From Microtetraspora malaysiensis (GTDB lineage Bacteria > Actinomycetota > Actinomycetes > Streptosporangiales > Streptosporangiaceae), in the NCBI RefSeq assembly GCF_001528665.1, contig NZ_BBYJ01000007.1, positions 331,953 through 395,952 on the forward strand: a stretch of 64,000 nt of DNA, in the 5' to 3' direction. The notes below the pieces were generated by a model. The model worked only from the letters and a program-made list of their open reading frames with translations, did no database searches and was not told where the DNA came from. The position numbers were made by a program, and so were the translations under genes. Shown in pieces: positions 25,146-34,468 of the stretch. How positions within the stretch are numbered: position 1 is the stretch's first letter; each line of letters starts with the position of its first letter.

Positions 25146-27559
25146 CCGAGCAGCTCGACGCCGGCGTGGCGGCCTGGCAGATCAAGGAGAGCGACGTCCT
25201 CGACGGCCGGGAGGTCGGCCGGGCCCGCCGGCGCAAGGAGGACGCCCGCCTGGTCACGGGACGCACCCAGTGGACCGACAACATCCAGCTCCCCGGCATG
25301 CTGCACGTGGCGTTCCTGCGCAGCCCGATGGCGCACGCGCGGATCACCCGGGTGGACACGTCGGTGGCGCGCACCCAGCCGGGGGTGGTCGCGGTGTTCA
25401 GCGGCGCCGACTTCGCCGCCGAGCAGGGCAGCCTGCCGTGCGTGTGGCCGGTCAGCGAGGACATCGTGATCCCCGACCACCCGCCGATGGCGGTGACCGA
25501 GGTCCGCTACGTCGGCGAGGCCGTCGCCTGCGTGGTCGCCACCGACCGCTACAAGGCCGCCGACGCGCTGGACGCCATCGAGGTCGACTACGAGCCTCTC
25601 GACGCGGTGACCGACATGACCAGCGCGCTCGACGAGGGCGGCCCCAAGGTCCACGAGGCCGGGAACAAGGCGTTCACCTGGACCTTCGCCCAGGGCGACA
25701 TCGAGGCGGCCTTCCGCGACGCGGCCGTGCGGGTGGAGCGCACGTTCGTCCAGCAGCGGTTGATCCCGTCGGCGATGGAGCCGCGCGCGGTCGTGGCGCA
25801 GACCGACGGCGACGCGTTCACGCTGCACTCCTCGACGCAGATCCCGCACATCCTGCGGGTGATGCTGGCGCTGACCACCGGGATCCCCGAGCACAAGCTG
25901 CGCGTCGTCGCCCCGGACGTGGGCGGCGGCTTCGGCTCCAAGCTCCAGGTGACCGCCGAGGAGGTGCTCTGCCTGCTGATCACCCGCCGCCTCGGCAGGC
26001 CGGTCAAGTGGACGGAGTCGCGTTCCGAGGGCAACCTGACCGTCCACCACGGCCGCGACCAGCTCCAGCGGATCAGTGTGGCCGCCGACGCCGACGGCCG
26101 GATCCGGGGCGTCAAGGTGGACCTGCTGGCCGACATGGGCGCGTACCTCATGCTGGTCACGCCGGGCGTGCCGCTGCTCGGCGCGTTCATGTACTCCGGC
26201 GTCTACAAGATGGACGCCTACGACTTCACCTGCACGGGCGTCTTCACCACCAAGGTGCCGACCGACGCCTACCGCGGGGCGGGCCGGCCGGAGGCCACGT
26301 TCGCGATCGAGCGGATGGTGGACGAGCTGGCCGCCGAGCTGGGCATGGACCCGATCGAGCTCAGGCGGCGCAACTGGATCCGGCACGGCGAGTTCCCGTA
26401 CACAACGGTCTGCGGCCTGACGTACGACTCCGGCAACTACGAGGCGGCCACCGACCGGGCGCTCGCGCTGTTCGGCTACGACAGGCTGCGCGCCGAGCAG
26501 GCCGACCGCAGGGCGCGCGAGGATCCGGTCCAGCTCGGCATCGGCGTCTCGACGTACACCGAGATGTGCGGACTCGCGCCGAGCCGCGTCCTCGGCAGCC
26601 TCTCGTACGGCGCGGGCGGCTGGGAGCACGCCTCGGTCCGGGTGCTGCCCACCGGCAAGGTCGAGGTGGTCACCGGCACCAGCCCGCACGGCCAGGGCCA
26701 CGAGACGGCGTGGAGCCAGATCGTCGCCGACGCCCTCGGCGTGCCGTTCGAGGACGTGGCGGTGCTCCACGGCGACACGTCCTCCTCGTACAAGGGCATG
26801 GACACCTACGGCTCACGCTCGCTCGTCGTGGGCGGCGTCGCGGTCGTCCAGGCGTGCGAGAAGGTGAAGGAGAAGGCCCGCCAGGTGGCGGCGCACCTCA
26901 TGGAGGCGTCGCCGGACGACATCGAGTTCTCCCGGGGCGAGTTCCGGGTGCGCGGCACGGGCACGTCGCGGACCATCCAGGAGATCGCGCTGGCCACCTT
27001 CGCCGCGCACGACCTGCCGGACGGCTTCGAGCCGCGCCTGGACGCCGACGCGACCTTCGACCCGGACAACTTCTCGTTCCCGCACGGCACGCATCTGTGC
27101 GCGGTCGAGGTGGACACCGAGACGGGCGCGACCAGGATCAGGTCCTACGTCGCGGTGGACGACGTCGGCAACGTCGTCAACCCGCTCATCGTGGAGGGCC
27201 AGGTCCACGGGGGGATCGCGCAGGGCATCGCCCAGGCGCTCTTCGAGGAGGCGGTCCACGACGCGGACGGCAACCTGCTGACGACCACCATGGCCGACTA
27301 CCTGCTGCCGTCGGCGGCCGATCTGCCCGCGTACACGACCGACCGCACCGAGACCCCGGCCACGACCAACCCGCTCGGCGTCAAGGGCGTCGGCGAGGCG
27401 GGCACGATCGCCTCGACCCCCGCCGTCGTCAACGCCGTCGTCGACGCGCTGCGCCCGTACGGGGTGCGTGACGTGCCGATGCCCTGCACCCCCGAGCGCG
27501 TCTGGCGCGCCCTCGGCCAGGCCCGTACGCCCCAGCGCACGGACGGAGGTCTGTCATGA
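25142..27559 (+). CDS. Molybdenum hydroxylase large subunit, CoxL form II-like
   Basis: An 805-residue catalytic subunit of the xanthine oxidase family that binds molybdopterin cytosine dinucleotide. Molybdopterin loops: [19 protein letters not shown], and [14 protein letters not shown]. The active-site loop is AYRGAGR at residues 376-382, the form II signature. The AYRCSFR loop that marks true aerobic CO dehydrogenase (form I) is absent. The catalytic base is Glu752 in [10 protein letters not shown]. It therefore probably hydroxylates an aromatic, heterocyclic or aldehyde substrate rather than oxidising CO; which one is unknown. It overlaps both neighbours by four bases, so all three subunits are coupled. 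Confidence 0.95.
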   Translation: MTEQLDAGVAAWQIKESDVLDGREVGRARRRKEDARLVTGRTQWTDNIQLPGMLHVAFLRSPMAHARITRVDTSVARTQPGVVAVFSGADFAAEQGSLPCVWPVSEDIVIPDHPPMAVTEVRYVGEAVACVVATDRYKAADALDAIEVDYEPLDAVTDMTSALDEGGPKVHEAGNKAFTWTFAQGDIEAAFRDAAVRVERTFVQQRLIPSAMEPRAVVAQTDGDAFTLHSSTQIPHILRVMLALTTGIPEHKLRVVAPDVGGGFGSKLQVTAEEVLCLLITRRLGRPVKWTESRSEGNLTVHHGRDQLQRISVAADADGRIRGVKVDLLADMGAYLMLVTPGVPLLGAFMYSGVYKMDAYDFTCTGVFTTKVPTDAYRGAGRPEATFAIERMVDELAAELGMDPIELRRRNWIRHGEFPYTTVCGLTYDSGNYEAATDRALALFGYDRLRAEQADRRAREDPVQLGIGVSTYTEMCGLAPSRVLGSLSYGAGGWEHASVRVLPTGKVEVVTGTSPHGQGHETAWSQIVADALGVPFEDVAVLHGDTSSSYKGMDTYGSRSLVVGGVAVVQACEKVKEKARQVAAHLMEASPDDIEFSRGEFRVRGTGTSRTIQEIALATFAAHDLPDGFEPRLDADATFDPDNFSFPHGTHLCAVEVDTETGATRIRSYVAVDDVGNVVNPLIVEGQVHGGIAQGIAQALFEEAVHDADGNLLTTTMADYLLPSAADLPAYTTDRTETPATTNPLGVKGVGEAGTIASTPAVVNAVVDALRPYGVRDVPMPCTPERVWRALGQARTPQRTDGGLS

Positions 27560-28419
27560 TCCCGGCGTCGTTCGACTACGTCCGGGCGTCGTCGCTGGAC
27601 GAGGCCCTGGCGACGCTCCGTGAGCACGGCGAGGAGGCGAAGGTCCTCGCCGGGGGGCAGTCCCTGCTGCCCCTGCTGCGGCTGCGGCTCGCCTACCCCG
27701 GCACGCTGGTGGACCTCGGCCGCGTCGAGGAACTGCGCGGCGTCGCCGACCGGGGTGATCACGTGCTGATCGGGGCGATGACGACGCACTACGAGGTAGT
27801 CACCTCGCCGGTCGTGCGGGAGCACTGCCCGCTGGTCGCGCTCGCCACGGCGACCGTCGCCGACCCCGCCGTACGGCACCGCGGCACGTTCGGCGGCTCG
27901 CTGGCGCACGCCGACCCGGCCGGGGACCTGCCCGCGGTGGCCCGCGCGCTGGACATGGAGTTCGTGGCCAGGTCGCCGGAGGGAGAACGGGTGATCCCGG
28001 CGGCGGACTTCTTCCTCGACTACCTGGAGACCGCGCTCGATCCCGGGGAGATCCTCACCGGGGTCCGGGTGCCCAAGCTCGGCCCGGGCTGGGGCTTCCA
28101 CTACGAGAAGTTCCACCGTACGGCCCAGGCGTGGGCGATCGTGGGCGTCGCGGCGGCGGTGCGCCGGTCCGGCGGCGCCGTCGAGGAGGCCCGGGTGGCG
28201 TTGACCAACATGGGGCCGGTCCCGGTCCGCGCCATCGGCGTCGAGCAGGCGGTACGCGGCGCCGATCCGGGCGCGAACGGAGCGCTCCGCGCGGCGGCGG
28301 AACGGGCGGACGAGGACACCGATCCGCCCTCCGACCTGCACGCGCGGCCGGACTACCGCAGGCACCTGGCCCGGGTTCTCACCCGCCGCGCGCTGCTCGC
28401 GGCCGCCGGGGCCGCCTGA
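27556..28419 (+). CDS. Molybdenum hydroxylase FAD-binding medium subunit (CoxM-like)
   Basis: A 287-residue subunit that binds FAD and hands electrons to the final acceptor. The two FAD loops are VLAGGQSLLPLL (residues ~30-41) and VRHRGTFGGSLAHADPA (around residue 112-126), with a typical CO_deh_flav_C tail (KFHRTAQAWAIVGVAAAVR ... PVPVRAIGVEQAVRG). Length is normal. The ATG at 27556 overlaps the large-subunit stop by four bases. It completes the three-subunit enzyme. A 126-base gap precedes the CoxG-like gene. Confidence 0.95.
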   Translation: MIPASFDYVRASSLDEALATLREHGEEAKVLAGGQSLLPLLRLRLAYPGTLVDLGRVEELRGVADRGDHVLIGAMTTHYEVVTSPVVREHCPLVALATATVADPAVRHRGTFGGSLAHADPAGDLPAVARALDMEFVARSPEGERVIPAADFFLDYLETALDPGEILTGVRVPKLGPGWGFHYEKFHRTAQAWAIVGVAAAVRRSGGAVEEARVALTNMGPVPVRAIGVEQAVRGADPGANGALRAAAERADEDTDPPSDLHARPDYRRHLARVLTRRALLAAAGAA

Positions 28420-28545
28420 TCCGGAGAGGTACGCGACCCGGGCGCGGTGGCGTCGTCCGGCGCCCCGCGGCCGGTGGCGGCGACGGGCGCCCGGGTCGTA
28501 CTGTCACATGAAGAGACCGGCGCAGCCGACGGAACGGAGTCGTTC

Positions 28546-29400
28546 ATGGCAATGCGGTTCGAGCACGAGTTCACGGTGCCGGTCCCGGTCGAGCGGGCGT
28601 GGTCGGTGCTGCTGGACGTCGAGCGGGTCGCGCCGTGCCTGCCGGGGGCGACGCTGGACTCGGTGGAGGGCGACGCCTACATCGGTGGCATGAAGGTCAA
28701 GGTGGGCCCGATCACGGTGACCTACCGGGGTAGGGCCTCGTTCGAAGCGGTCGACGAGGCGGCGCGCGCCCTGACGCTCAAGGCGTCCGGCAAGGAGGCG
28801 CGCGGCCCGGGCACGGCCGGGGCCACCGTGCACGCCCGCCTGGTCCCCGAAAGGGACCACACCCGGGTGCGGGTCGAGACGTCGTTCAACGTCACCGGGC
28901 GGCCCGCGCAGTTCGGCCGGGGCGTCATGGCCGAGGTCGGAGCCAAGCTGATCGACCGCTTCGCCGGCAACCTCGCCGCCCTCCTCGCCGAGGAGCAGGG
29001 TGCGGCCGCCGTACCGCGGCAGGGCACGGGCGGCACCGCGACGCTCCGTCCGGCGACGACCGGCGAACCGCGGCCGGCCGAACCCGCCGGGGAGCCGAGG
29101 ACGGCGGAGGAGGCGCGGGAGACGGGCGCGCCGGCGCCGCACCGGCATCTGGCGGCGGTGCCGTCCCCGGCGGAGCCTGCGGCCGGCACCGCCAGGGCGG
29201 CCAGGGCGACCAAGGTGGCCGAGGTCGCCGAGATCCGCCCCACGGGTACGCCGGCGCCCGCGCGCGCCGAGGGCGGGGAGACCCTGGACCTGCTGCGCAT
29301 AGCCGGGGTCCCGGCGCTCAAGCGGCTCGCCACGGTCGCGGGCGCGCTGGCCACGATCGCGCTCATCGTCCATCTGATCCGGCGACGTTCCGCCCGATAA
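28546..29400 (+). CDS. CoxG-like SRPBCC protein with C-terminal membrane anchor
   Basis: About 284 residues. Residues ~1-150 are an SRPBCC/CoxG domain (FEHEFTVPVPVERAWSVLLDVERVAPCLPGATLDS ... ALTLKASGKEARGPGTAGATVHARL). A ~95-residue Ala/Pro/Glu linker follows, then a C-terminal hydrophobic helix (LATVAGALATIALIVHLI) ending in RRRSAR. In Oligotropha CoxG is reported to anchor CO dehydrogenase to the membrane; the same job for this hydroxylase is the natural inference. ATG 28546 is chosen for its GGAG site and match to the family start; the frame is open further upstream. Confidence 0.88.
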   Translation: MAMRFEHEFTVPVPVERAWSVLLDVERVAPCLPGATLDSVEGDAYIGGMKVKVGPITVTYRGRASFEAVDEAARALTLKASGKEARGPGTAGATVHARLVPERDHTRVRVETSFNVTGRPAQFGRGVMAEVGAKLIDRFAGNLAALLAEEQGAAAVPRQGTGGTATLRPATTGEPRPAEPAGEPRTAEEARETGAPAPHRHLAAVPSPAEPAAGTARAARATKVAEVAEIRPTGTPAPARAEGGETLDLLRIAGVPALKRLATVAGALATIALIVHLIRRRSAR

Positions 29401-29487
29401 ACCAGCAAAAATCCCGCCAAATCAGGACGAGTCGCCAGGGGTGGGGGAAGACCCCCGAGTGTCGAGACCGGCATTCGGGGGGTTCGC

Positions 29488-32295
29488 ATGGCGGTGCGGC
29501 CGGACGTGACCGTGGTGGTGATCGCCTACAACGACGCCGCCCGGCTGCCGAGGGCGGTCGGCTCGCTCCTCCGCCAGTCCCTGCACAACCTGGAGATCGT
29601 CGTCGTGGACGACGGGAGCACCGACGACACCGCCCGGGTCGTCCGCGACCTGCCGGGGGTCCGTTACATCCGGCGCGGAACCAACAGCGGCGGCTGCGGC
29701 GCGCCGCGCAACGCGGGGATGGACGCCGCCCGCGCGCCGTACGTGATGTTCCTGGACAGCGACGACGAGCTGCCGCGGCACGCCTGCAAGAGCCTGCTGA
29801 CCGAGATCGAGCGGACCGGCGCCGACTTCGTCACCGGCCAGATCTCGCGGCTGTTCGAGAGAAGCGGCAGCATGTCGCCCTACTACCCCTCGCTCTTCCG
29901 CCGCCGCCGGGTGGTCCCGGGCATCGCCGCCGACCCCGCGATGTTCCTGGACGGGTTCTCCACGAACAAGCTCTACCGCCTCGACTTCCTGCGCGAGCAC
30001 GGCCTGCGGTTCCGCGAGGACCTGTTCTACGAGGACCACGTCTTCACCGCCGAGCTCTACCGCGCCGCGCGGCGGTTCGCGGTCGTGCCGTGGCCGGTCT
30101 ACCTGTGGCACCGCTCGGACGGCGGGGACCCGTCCATCTCGCTGCGCCTCGGCGCCGTCGAGAACATCCGGCACCGGGTGGCCGCGGCGGAGGCCGCCGA
30201 CCGGGTGCTGCGGCAGGGCGGCCTGCCCGAGCTCGTCCCCAAGCGGCAGCACCGGTTCGTCGTCCAGGATCTGCGGGTCTACCTCAACGCGCTGCCCCGC
30301 TTCGACGCGACGTGGGCCGGGGAGTTCGCCACCGTGGTCCGGCCGTACCTGGCGGCGCTCGAACCCGGCGTCCTCGACCGCGCGGACCCGATGGTCCGGG
30401 TGTGCGCGCGGCTCGTCCTCGCCGACCGGCTCGCGGACCTGCGGGTGGCGGCCCGCTCGCTCACCGGGGCCAGAGCCGCGCCACGCGCGGCGGTCGTCCG
30501 GGACGGCCGCACCTACTGGGGCTCCGACGCCGACCCCGCCTTCGACATCACGGCCATGCGGCTGGCCGAGCTGCCGTTCGCCGCCGCCCGGATCAGGCAC
30601 GAGGTCGTCGAGGCGTCCCTGTCCGGGACCGTGCTCTCCCTCACCGTCCGCACCTACGACCCGTTCGCGGTGCTCGACCACCACCCGCCCGAGGCGGCCC
30701 ACCTCGTCCTCGGCGGCCATCGCGTACGGCTCTCGCCCCGGCGGCTCCCCGAGGGCGGCTACACCGTACGGGCCGAGGTGGACCTGGCCGAGGCGAACCC
30801 CGGCCCCTTCTGGTGGGCCGGGTACCACGATCCGAGGATCACCTTCACCCGCGCGGACGGGCACGCCACGGGCGACCGCCTCCTCGCCGACCCCTCCCTG
30901 CCGCCCCTCGTCGCGTCCACGCCCGCCCACCGGGTGACCGTACGGCCCGAAGGCGACAGCGCCACGCTGCGCACGGTGTGGGAGCGGCGCGGCCCGTCCC
31001 GGCACGTGGTGCCCCCGCTGCTCGCCCTGCGCCGGCGGATCATCAGGCACCCGAGGTACCGGAACCTCAAACTCCGGGCCTACAAGGGCCTGATCAGGGT
31101 CGTGCCCCGGCGGCGCGATCTCGTGCTGTTCGAGGCCGACTGCGGCCGGGGCTACACCGGGCACCCCCGGTACATCCACGAGGAGATCCGCCGCCGGGGG
31201 CTGCCGCTGCGCGCGGTCTGGTCGGTGTCCGCGCACCGGAAGAACTTCCCCGCCGACGTCACCAAGGTCCGCAGGATGAGCTGGCGCTACCTGTGGACGA
31301 TGGCGCGGGCCGGATGGTGGGTGGACAGCCACGGCATGCCGCTCGGCTTCCCCAAGCCGCCCGGCACCCGCTACCTGCAGACCTGGCACGGCCAGGGGTC
31401 CAAGTCGGTCGGGCTCGACTCCCCCGACCTGCGCGGCGACTTCCCCGGCCCCCGCGAGCAGTGGCGCGCGAACGTGGCCCGCTGGGACGCCCTGGTCGCG
31501 CCCAGCGCCGAGTTCGAGCGGATCTTCGTACCCGCCAACGAGTACGCCGGGCCGCTGCTGCGCTTCGGCTCCCCCCGCTGCGACGTGCTCGTCCGCGGGG
31601 ACGCCGGGGCGGCGGCGCGGGTCAGGAGCCGCCTGGAGATCGACGAGGGCGTCCGGATCCTGCTGTACGCGCCGACCTACCGGGACCGCGCGAAACACTC
31701 CGGCAGGTCGGTGCGGGTGGACCTCGACCGGCTGGCGGCCGAGCTGCACCCGGAATGGGCGCTCGTCCTGCGCACCCACCCGGTGGAGCGGTTCGCGGTG
31801 CCCGAGCGGCTGCGCCACTTCGTCCGGGCCGCGGGCGGCTACCCGGAGATCAACGACCTGATCCTCGCCGCGGACGCGCTGCTCACCGACTACTCGTCCG
31901 TCATGTGCGACTTCGCGGTCACCGGCAAGCCGATCGTGCTTTACACGGACGACTGGGAGGAATACCGCCAGGTCGAGCGCGGCCTCCACCACGACCTCAC
32001 CGAGATCGCCCCCGGCCCGTGCGTCACCACCACCGATGAGCTGGTCCGGGTGCTCCGCGACCTTCCCGCTCCCCTCCACGACGAGCGGTACGCGGCCTTC
32101 CGCGAGATGTGGTGCGCCAGAGAGACGGGAGAGGCGGCGGCCCGCGTGGTGGACGCGTTCTTCGCGGAGGTCGCGGCGCCGCGCCCCTCGCTCGCCCGAT
32201 CCCTCGCCGCCGCCGTCGCCGGGGTCGTCGCCCCCGCCCTCCCCGCGCGCAGGCGCCGGGTCCGCGAGGCGCCCCTCCCCGAACGGCCGGCGTGA
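29488..32295 (+). CDS. GT2 / CDP-glycerol glycerophosphotransferase fusion A
   Basis: A 935-residue cytoplasmic or peripheral enzyme. Residues ~5-240 are a GT-A family 2 glycosyltransferase (VVVIAYND, DDGSTDD 41-47, FLDSDDE 88-94). A middle region of ~270 residues has no clear catalytic motif. Residues ~540-890 are a TagF-like polymerase with QTWHGQGSKS (His634), LYAPTYRD, LRTHPVE (His764) and LTDYSSVMCDFAVTG (799-813). TagF enzymes add glycerol-3-phosphate from CDP-glycerol to build teichoic acid, and the two His are its key residues. The GT2 half would add a sugar to the same chain. It is coupled (TGATG) to the GT4 gene. Confidence 0.9.
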   Translation: MAVRPDVTVVVIAYNDAARLPRAVGSLLRQSLHNLEIVVVDDGSTDDTARVVRDLPGVRYIRRGTNSGGCGAPRNAGMDAARAPYVMFLDSDDELPRHACKSLLTEIERTGADFVTGQISRLFERSGSMSPYYPSLFRRRRVVPGIAADPAMFLDGFSTNKLYRLDFLREHGLRFREDLFYEDHVFTAELYRAARRFAVVPWPVYLWHRSDGGDPSISLRLGAVENIRHRVAAAEAADRVLRQGGLPELVPKRQHRFVVQDLRVYLNALPRFDATWAGEFATVVRPYLAALEPGVLDRADPMVRVCARLVLADRLADLRVAARSLTGARAAPRAAVVRDGRTYWGSDADPAFDITAMRLAELPFAAARIRHEVVEASLSGTVLSLTVRTYDPFAVLDHHPPEAAHLVLGGHRVRLSPRRLPEGGYTVRAEVDLAEANPGPFWWAGYHDPRITFTRADGHATGDRLLADPSLPPLVASTPAHRVTVRPEGDSATLRTVWERRGPSRHVVPPLLALRRRIIRHPRYRNLKLRAYKGLIRVVPRRRDLVLFEADCGRGYTGHPRYIHEEIRRRGLPLRAVWSVSAHRKNFPADVTKVRRMSWRYLWTMARAGWWVDSHGMPLGFPKPPGTRYLQTWHGQGSKSVGLDSPDLRGDFPGPREQWRANVARWDALVAPSAEFERIFVPANEYAGPLLRFGSPRCDVLVRGDAGAAARVRSRLEIDEGVRILLYAPTYRDRAKHSGRSVRVDLDRLAAELHPEWALVLRTHPVERFAVPERLRHFVRAAGGYPEINDLILAADALLTDYSSVMCDFAVTGKPIVLYTDDWEEYRQVERGLHHDLTEIAPGPCVTTTDELVRVLRDLPAPLHDERYAAFREMWCARETGEAAARVVDAFFAEVAAPRPSLARSLAAAVAGVVAPALPARRRRVREAPLPERPA

Positions 32296-33380
32296 TGCGG
32301 ACCGTCCTGTTCGCGTGCCTGGACGCCGACACGCTGGGCGGCATCCAGCGGGTCACGCACACCGTCGCCCAGGGGCTCGCCGAGCGCGGCTACGAGGTCC
32401 ACGTGGCCGGGCTGCACGCCTCCGCGAACCCCGTCCGCTACGTCGAGCGCCCCGCCTACACCCGCCACGTCGTGAGCGCGGCGCCGCCGGACCGCCGCTG
32501 GGGCCGGTCCGGCCGCCGGGCGGTCGCCCGGCTGCTCGCCGGGATCGGGCCCTGCTACGTCGTGATGACCTCGCCCGCGGTGGTCACCAGGATGCGGGAC
32601 CTGCTGGACCCGCACCGCCACCTCGGCATCGGCCAGTACCACGGGTCGTTCGACCACGCCCTCGGCTCGTGGCACTTCCGGTCCGTACGGGCGCACTACG
32701 GCGCCCTCGACCAGGCCGTCTTCCTCAGCGCGGACGACGCCCTGCGCTTCGCCGAGGAGGCGCCGCTGCCGAACGCCTACCACCTGCCGAACCCGCTGCC
32801 CGGCTGGCCGTCGTCGGTGTCACCGGTCGACGGCCGCCGGATCCTGGGCGTGGGAAGGCTGGCCGCGGTCAAGCGCTTCGACCGGCTGATCTCCGCGTTC
32901 GCCCTGGCCCGCCGTACGGCGGCGGACCGGGGCTGGGAGCTGCACCTGATCGGGGACGGGCCGGAGGAGGGGCGGCTACGGCTGCACGCCGCGAAGGAGG
33001 GCGTGGCGAGCAGCGTGGTGTTCCGGGGACGGGTACCGGCGGCGGGGATGCCGCGGGAGTACCTCAAGGCGTCCGTGGTGGGGTTGTCGAGCGAGCACGA
33101 GGGACTGCCGCTGGTCATCGGGGAGGCGGCGTCGTACGGGGTGCCGTGCGCGGCGTTCGACGTCTCCGGGGGCGTCCGGTCGCTGGTGCTGCCCGAGCGG
33201 ACCGGCCTGCTCGTCCCGCCGGGGGACGTCCCCGGGCTCGCCGCCGCGCTGTCCCGGCTGATGGGCGCCGCGGACGAGCGGCGGCGGCTGGGCGCCGCCG
33301 CCCGCCGGCACGCGGAGCGGTTCCGGCTGGAACACGTGCTCGACCGGTGGACGGCGCTGTTCGCGCACGTCAGCCGTTGA
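32295..33380 (+). CDS. GT4-family glycosyltransferase
   Basis: A 361-residue GT-B retaining glycosyltransferase. The N-terminal half starts LFACLDADTLGGIQRVTHTVAQGLAERGYEVHV; the donor half has RRILGVGRLAAVKRFDRLISAF, HLIGDGPEEGRL and the nucleotide-sugar E-x7-E motif in SSEHEGLPLVIGEAASYG. No signal or membrane helix, so it acts on the cytoplasmic face. Its ATG overlaps the stop of fusion A by one base, which links it to the same polymer. The 3' end overlaps the convergent sulfotransferase gene by 11 bases. The donor sugar is unknown. Confidence 0.92.
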   Translation: MRTVLFACLDADTLGGIQRVTHTVAQGLAERGYEVHVAGLHASANPVRYVERPAYTRHVVSAAPPDRRWGRSGRRAVARLLAGIGPCYVVMTSPAVVTRMRDLLDPHRHLGIGQYHGSFDHALGSWHFRSVRAHYGALDQAVFLSADDALRFAEEAPLPNAYHLPNPLPGWPSSVSPVDGRRILGVGRLAAVKRFDRLISAFALARRTAADRGWELHLIGDGPEEGRLRLHAAKEGVASSVVFRGRVPAAGMPREYLKASVVGLSSEHEGLPLVIGEAASYGVPCAAFDVSGGVRSLVLPERTGLLVPPGDVPGLAAALSRLMGAADERRRLGAAARRHAERFRLEHVLDRWTALFAHVSR

Positions 33381-34410
33381 CGAGCTCGCGGGGGCGCTGC
33401 ACGGGGAGGCCGGCGCGCGTGCGCTGACCGTCGGTCAGGAGCGCCGGCAGCGGGCCGGGCTCGCGCAGGCGGACCAGCAGGTCGCGGTTGCGCTTGCGCC
33501 ACCGGGCGGCCCTGCGCTTGCCCGCCGCGGCCTTGTACGCGGAGAGGTGCTGGCGCTCGGCCTTCGGCGCGCCGCTCAGCTCGTACCCGCAGGACACGAG
33601 CCGGTCGCCGAGCACCTCCTCGCAGAGCGCGATCTCCCACGGCTCCAGCCGGGCCGCCCAGCTCCCGGAGCGCGCGGTGGTGACCTCGCCGTGCGTGTTG
33701 CGGTGCCAGACCTTGTGCGCGGGCACCGCCACGCGGGCCACATGCCGCGGCTCGCACATCGCCGGGTCGTAGTCCTCGCCGATGAACGCGCACAGCTTCC
33801 TGAGCTCGCTCTCCGGGTCGGCCGTCAGGTCCTCGTACCGCAACTGGAAGAAGGTGTCCGCGGGGAGCCTGCGGGCGTTGCGGGTGCCGAAATCGATGGC
33901 CTCCGCCCAGTTGGACACGGCGTGGAAGCTGTCCAGCGTGTACCAGGGCATCTCCTTCAGGGAGGCGACGCAGTCACGGCCGTCCCTGATGAGGTGGATG
34001 AACTGGGCGTCGGGGAACATGCGCATCAGCATGTCCACGTGCTTGAAGTAGCTGGGCCGCTTGTCGCCCCAGCGCGACTTGCCGAACCGCTCGGCGTAGC
34101 TCTTGAAGACGGTCCCGATGACCGAGCCGAAACTGCCCGGCCCCATCATCGCCGTCTGGACGAACTCCGCCTTGTCCAGGCCCAGCTCGCGGAACTTGGT
34201 GTTCCTGCCGTTCGCGATCCACTCCGCGAGCCTGCGACGGTTCTCCGCCTGCCGCATGTCCCCGTACGACTTGCGTGAGAAGTAGGCCGGGACCAGGAAC
34301 CGTGTCTCCGGCGGAACCGCGATGCGCGGGTGAGAATGCAGCATGAGCTGCAGCATCGTCGTGCCCGAGCGCGGGCAGCCGACGACGAAGATCGGCCTGT
34401 CCGACTGCAT
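33370..34410 (-). CDS. Sulfotransferase A (PAPS-dependent)
   Basis: About 346 residues. The N-terminal RPIFVVGCPRSGTTMLQLMLHSHP contains the PAPS 5'-phosphosulfate loop (CPRSGTT). The central FIHLIRDGRDCVASLKEMPW holds the Arg/Ser-type 3'-phosphate-binding strand, and WGDKRPSYFKHVD is shared with its paralogue. No signal peptide, so sulfation would occur in the cytoplasm. ATG 34410 is preferred over TTG 34419 because AGGGGG is properly spaced. It lies 58 bases downstream of sulfotransferase B. Given the neighbours, the acceptor is probably a glycan of the wall polymer; proof is lacking. Confidence 0.9.
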   Translation of the reverse strand: MQSDRPIFVVGCPRSGTTMLQLMLHSHPRIAVPPETRFLVPAYFSRKSYGDMRQAENRRRLAEWIANGRNTKFRELGLDKAEFVQTAMMGPGSFGSVIGTVFKSYAERFGKSRWGDKRPSYFKHVDMLMRMFPDAQFIHLIRDGRDCVASLKEMPWYTLDSFHAVSNWAEAIDFGTRNARRLPADTFFQLRYEDLTADPESELRKLCAFIGEDYDPAMCEPRHVARVAVPAHKVWHRNTHGEVTTARSGSWAARLEPWEIALCEEVLGDRLVSCGYELSGAPKAERQHLSAYKAAAGKRRAARWRKRNRDLLVRLREPGPLPALLTDGQRTRAGLPVQRPRELVNG

Positions 34411-34468
34411 GGAAATCAATCCCCCTGTGTTGGAAACTCAGCGTGTGACGGCGCAGAAGGCCGGTGGC

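Noticed and set aside
25142-27559. Aerobic carbon monoxide dehydrogenase
   Set aside because: The Cu-binding AYRCSFR loop is absent; AYRGAGR points to a form II molybdenum hydroxylase.
29443-29456. GGGGG-AAGA-CCCCC hairpin before fusion A as a riboswitch or terminator
   Set aside because: A 5-base G/C stem is too short and common in this base composition to support a specific role.
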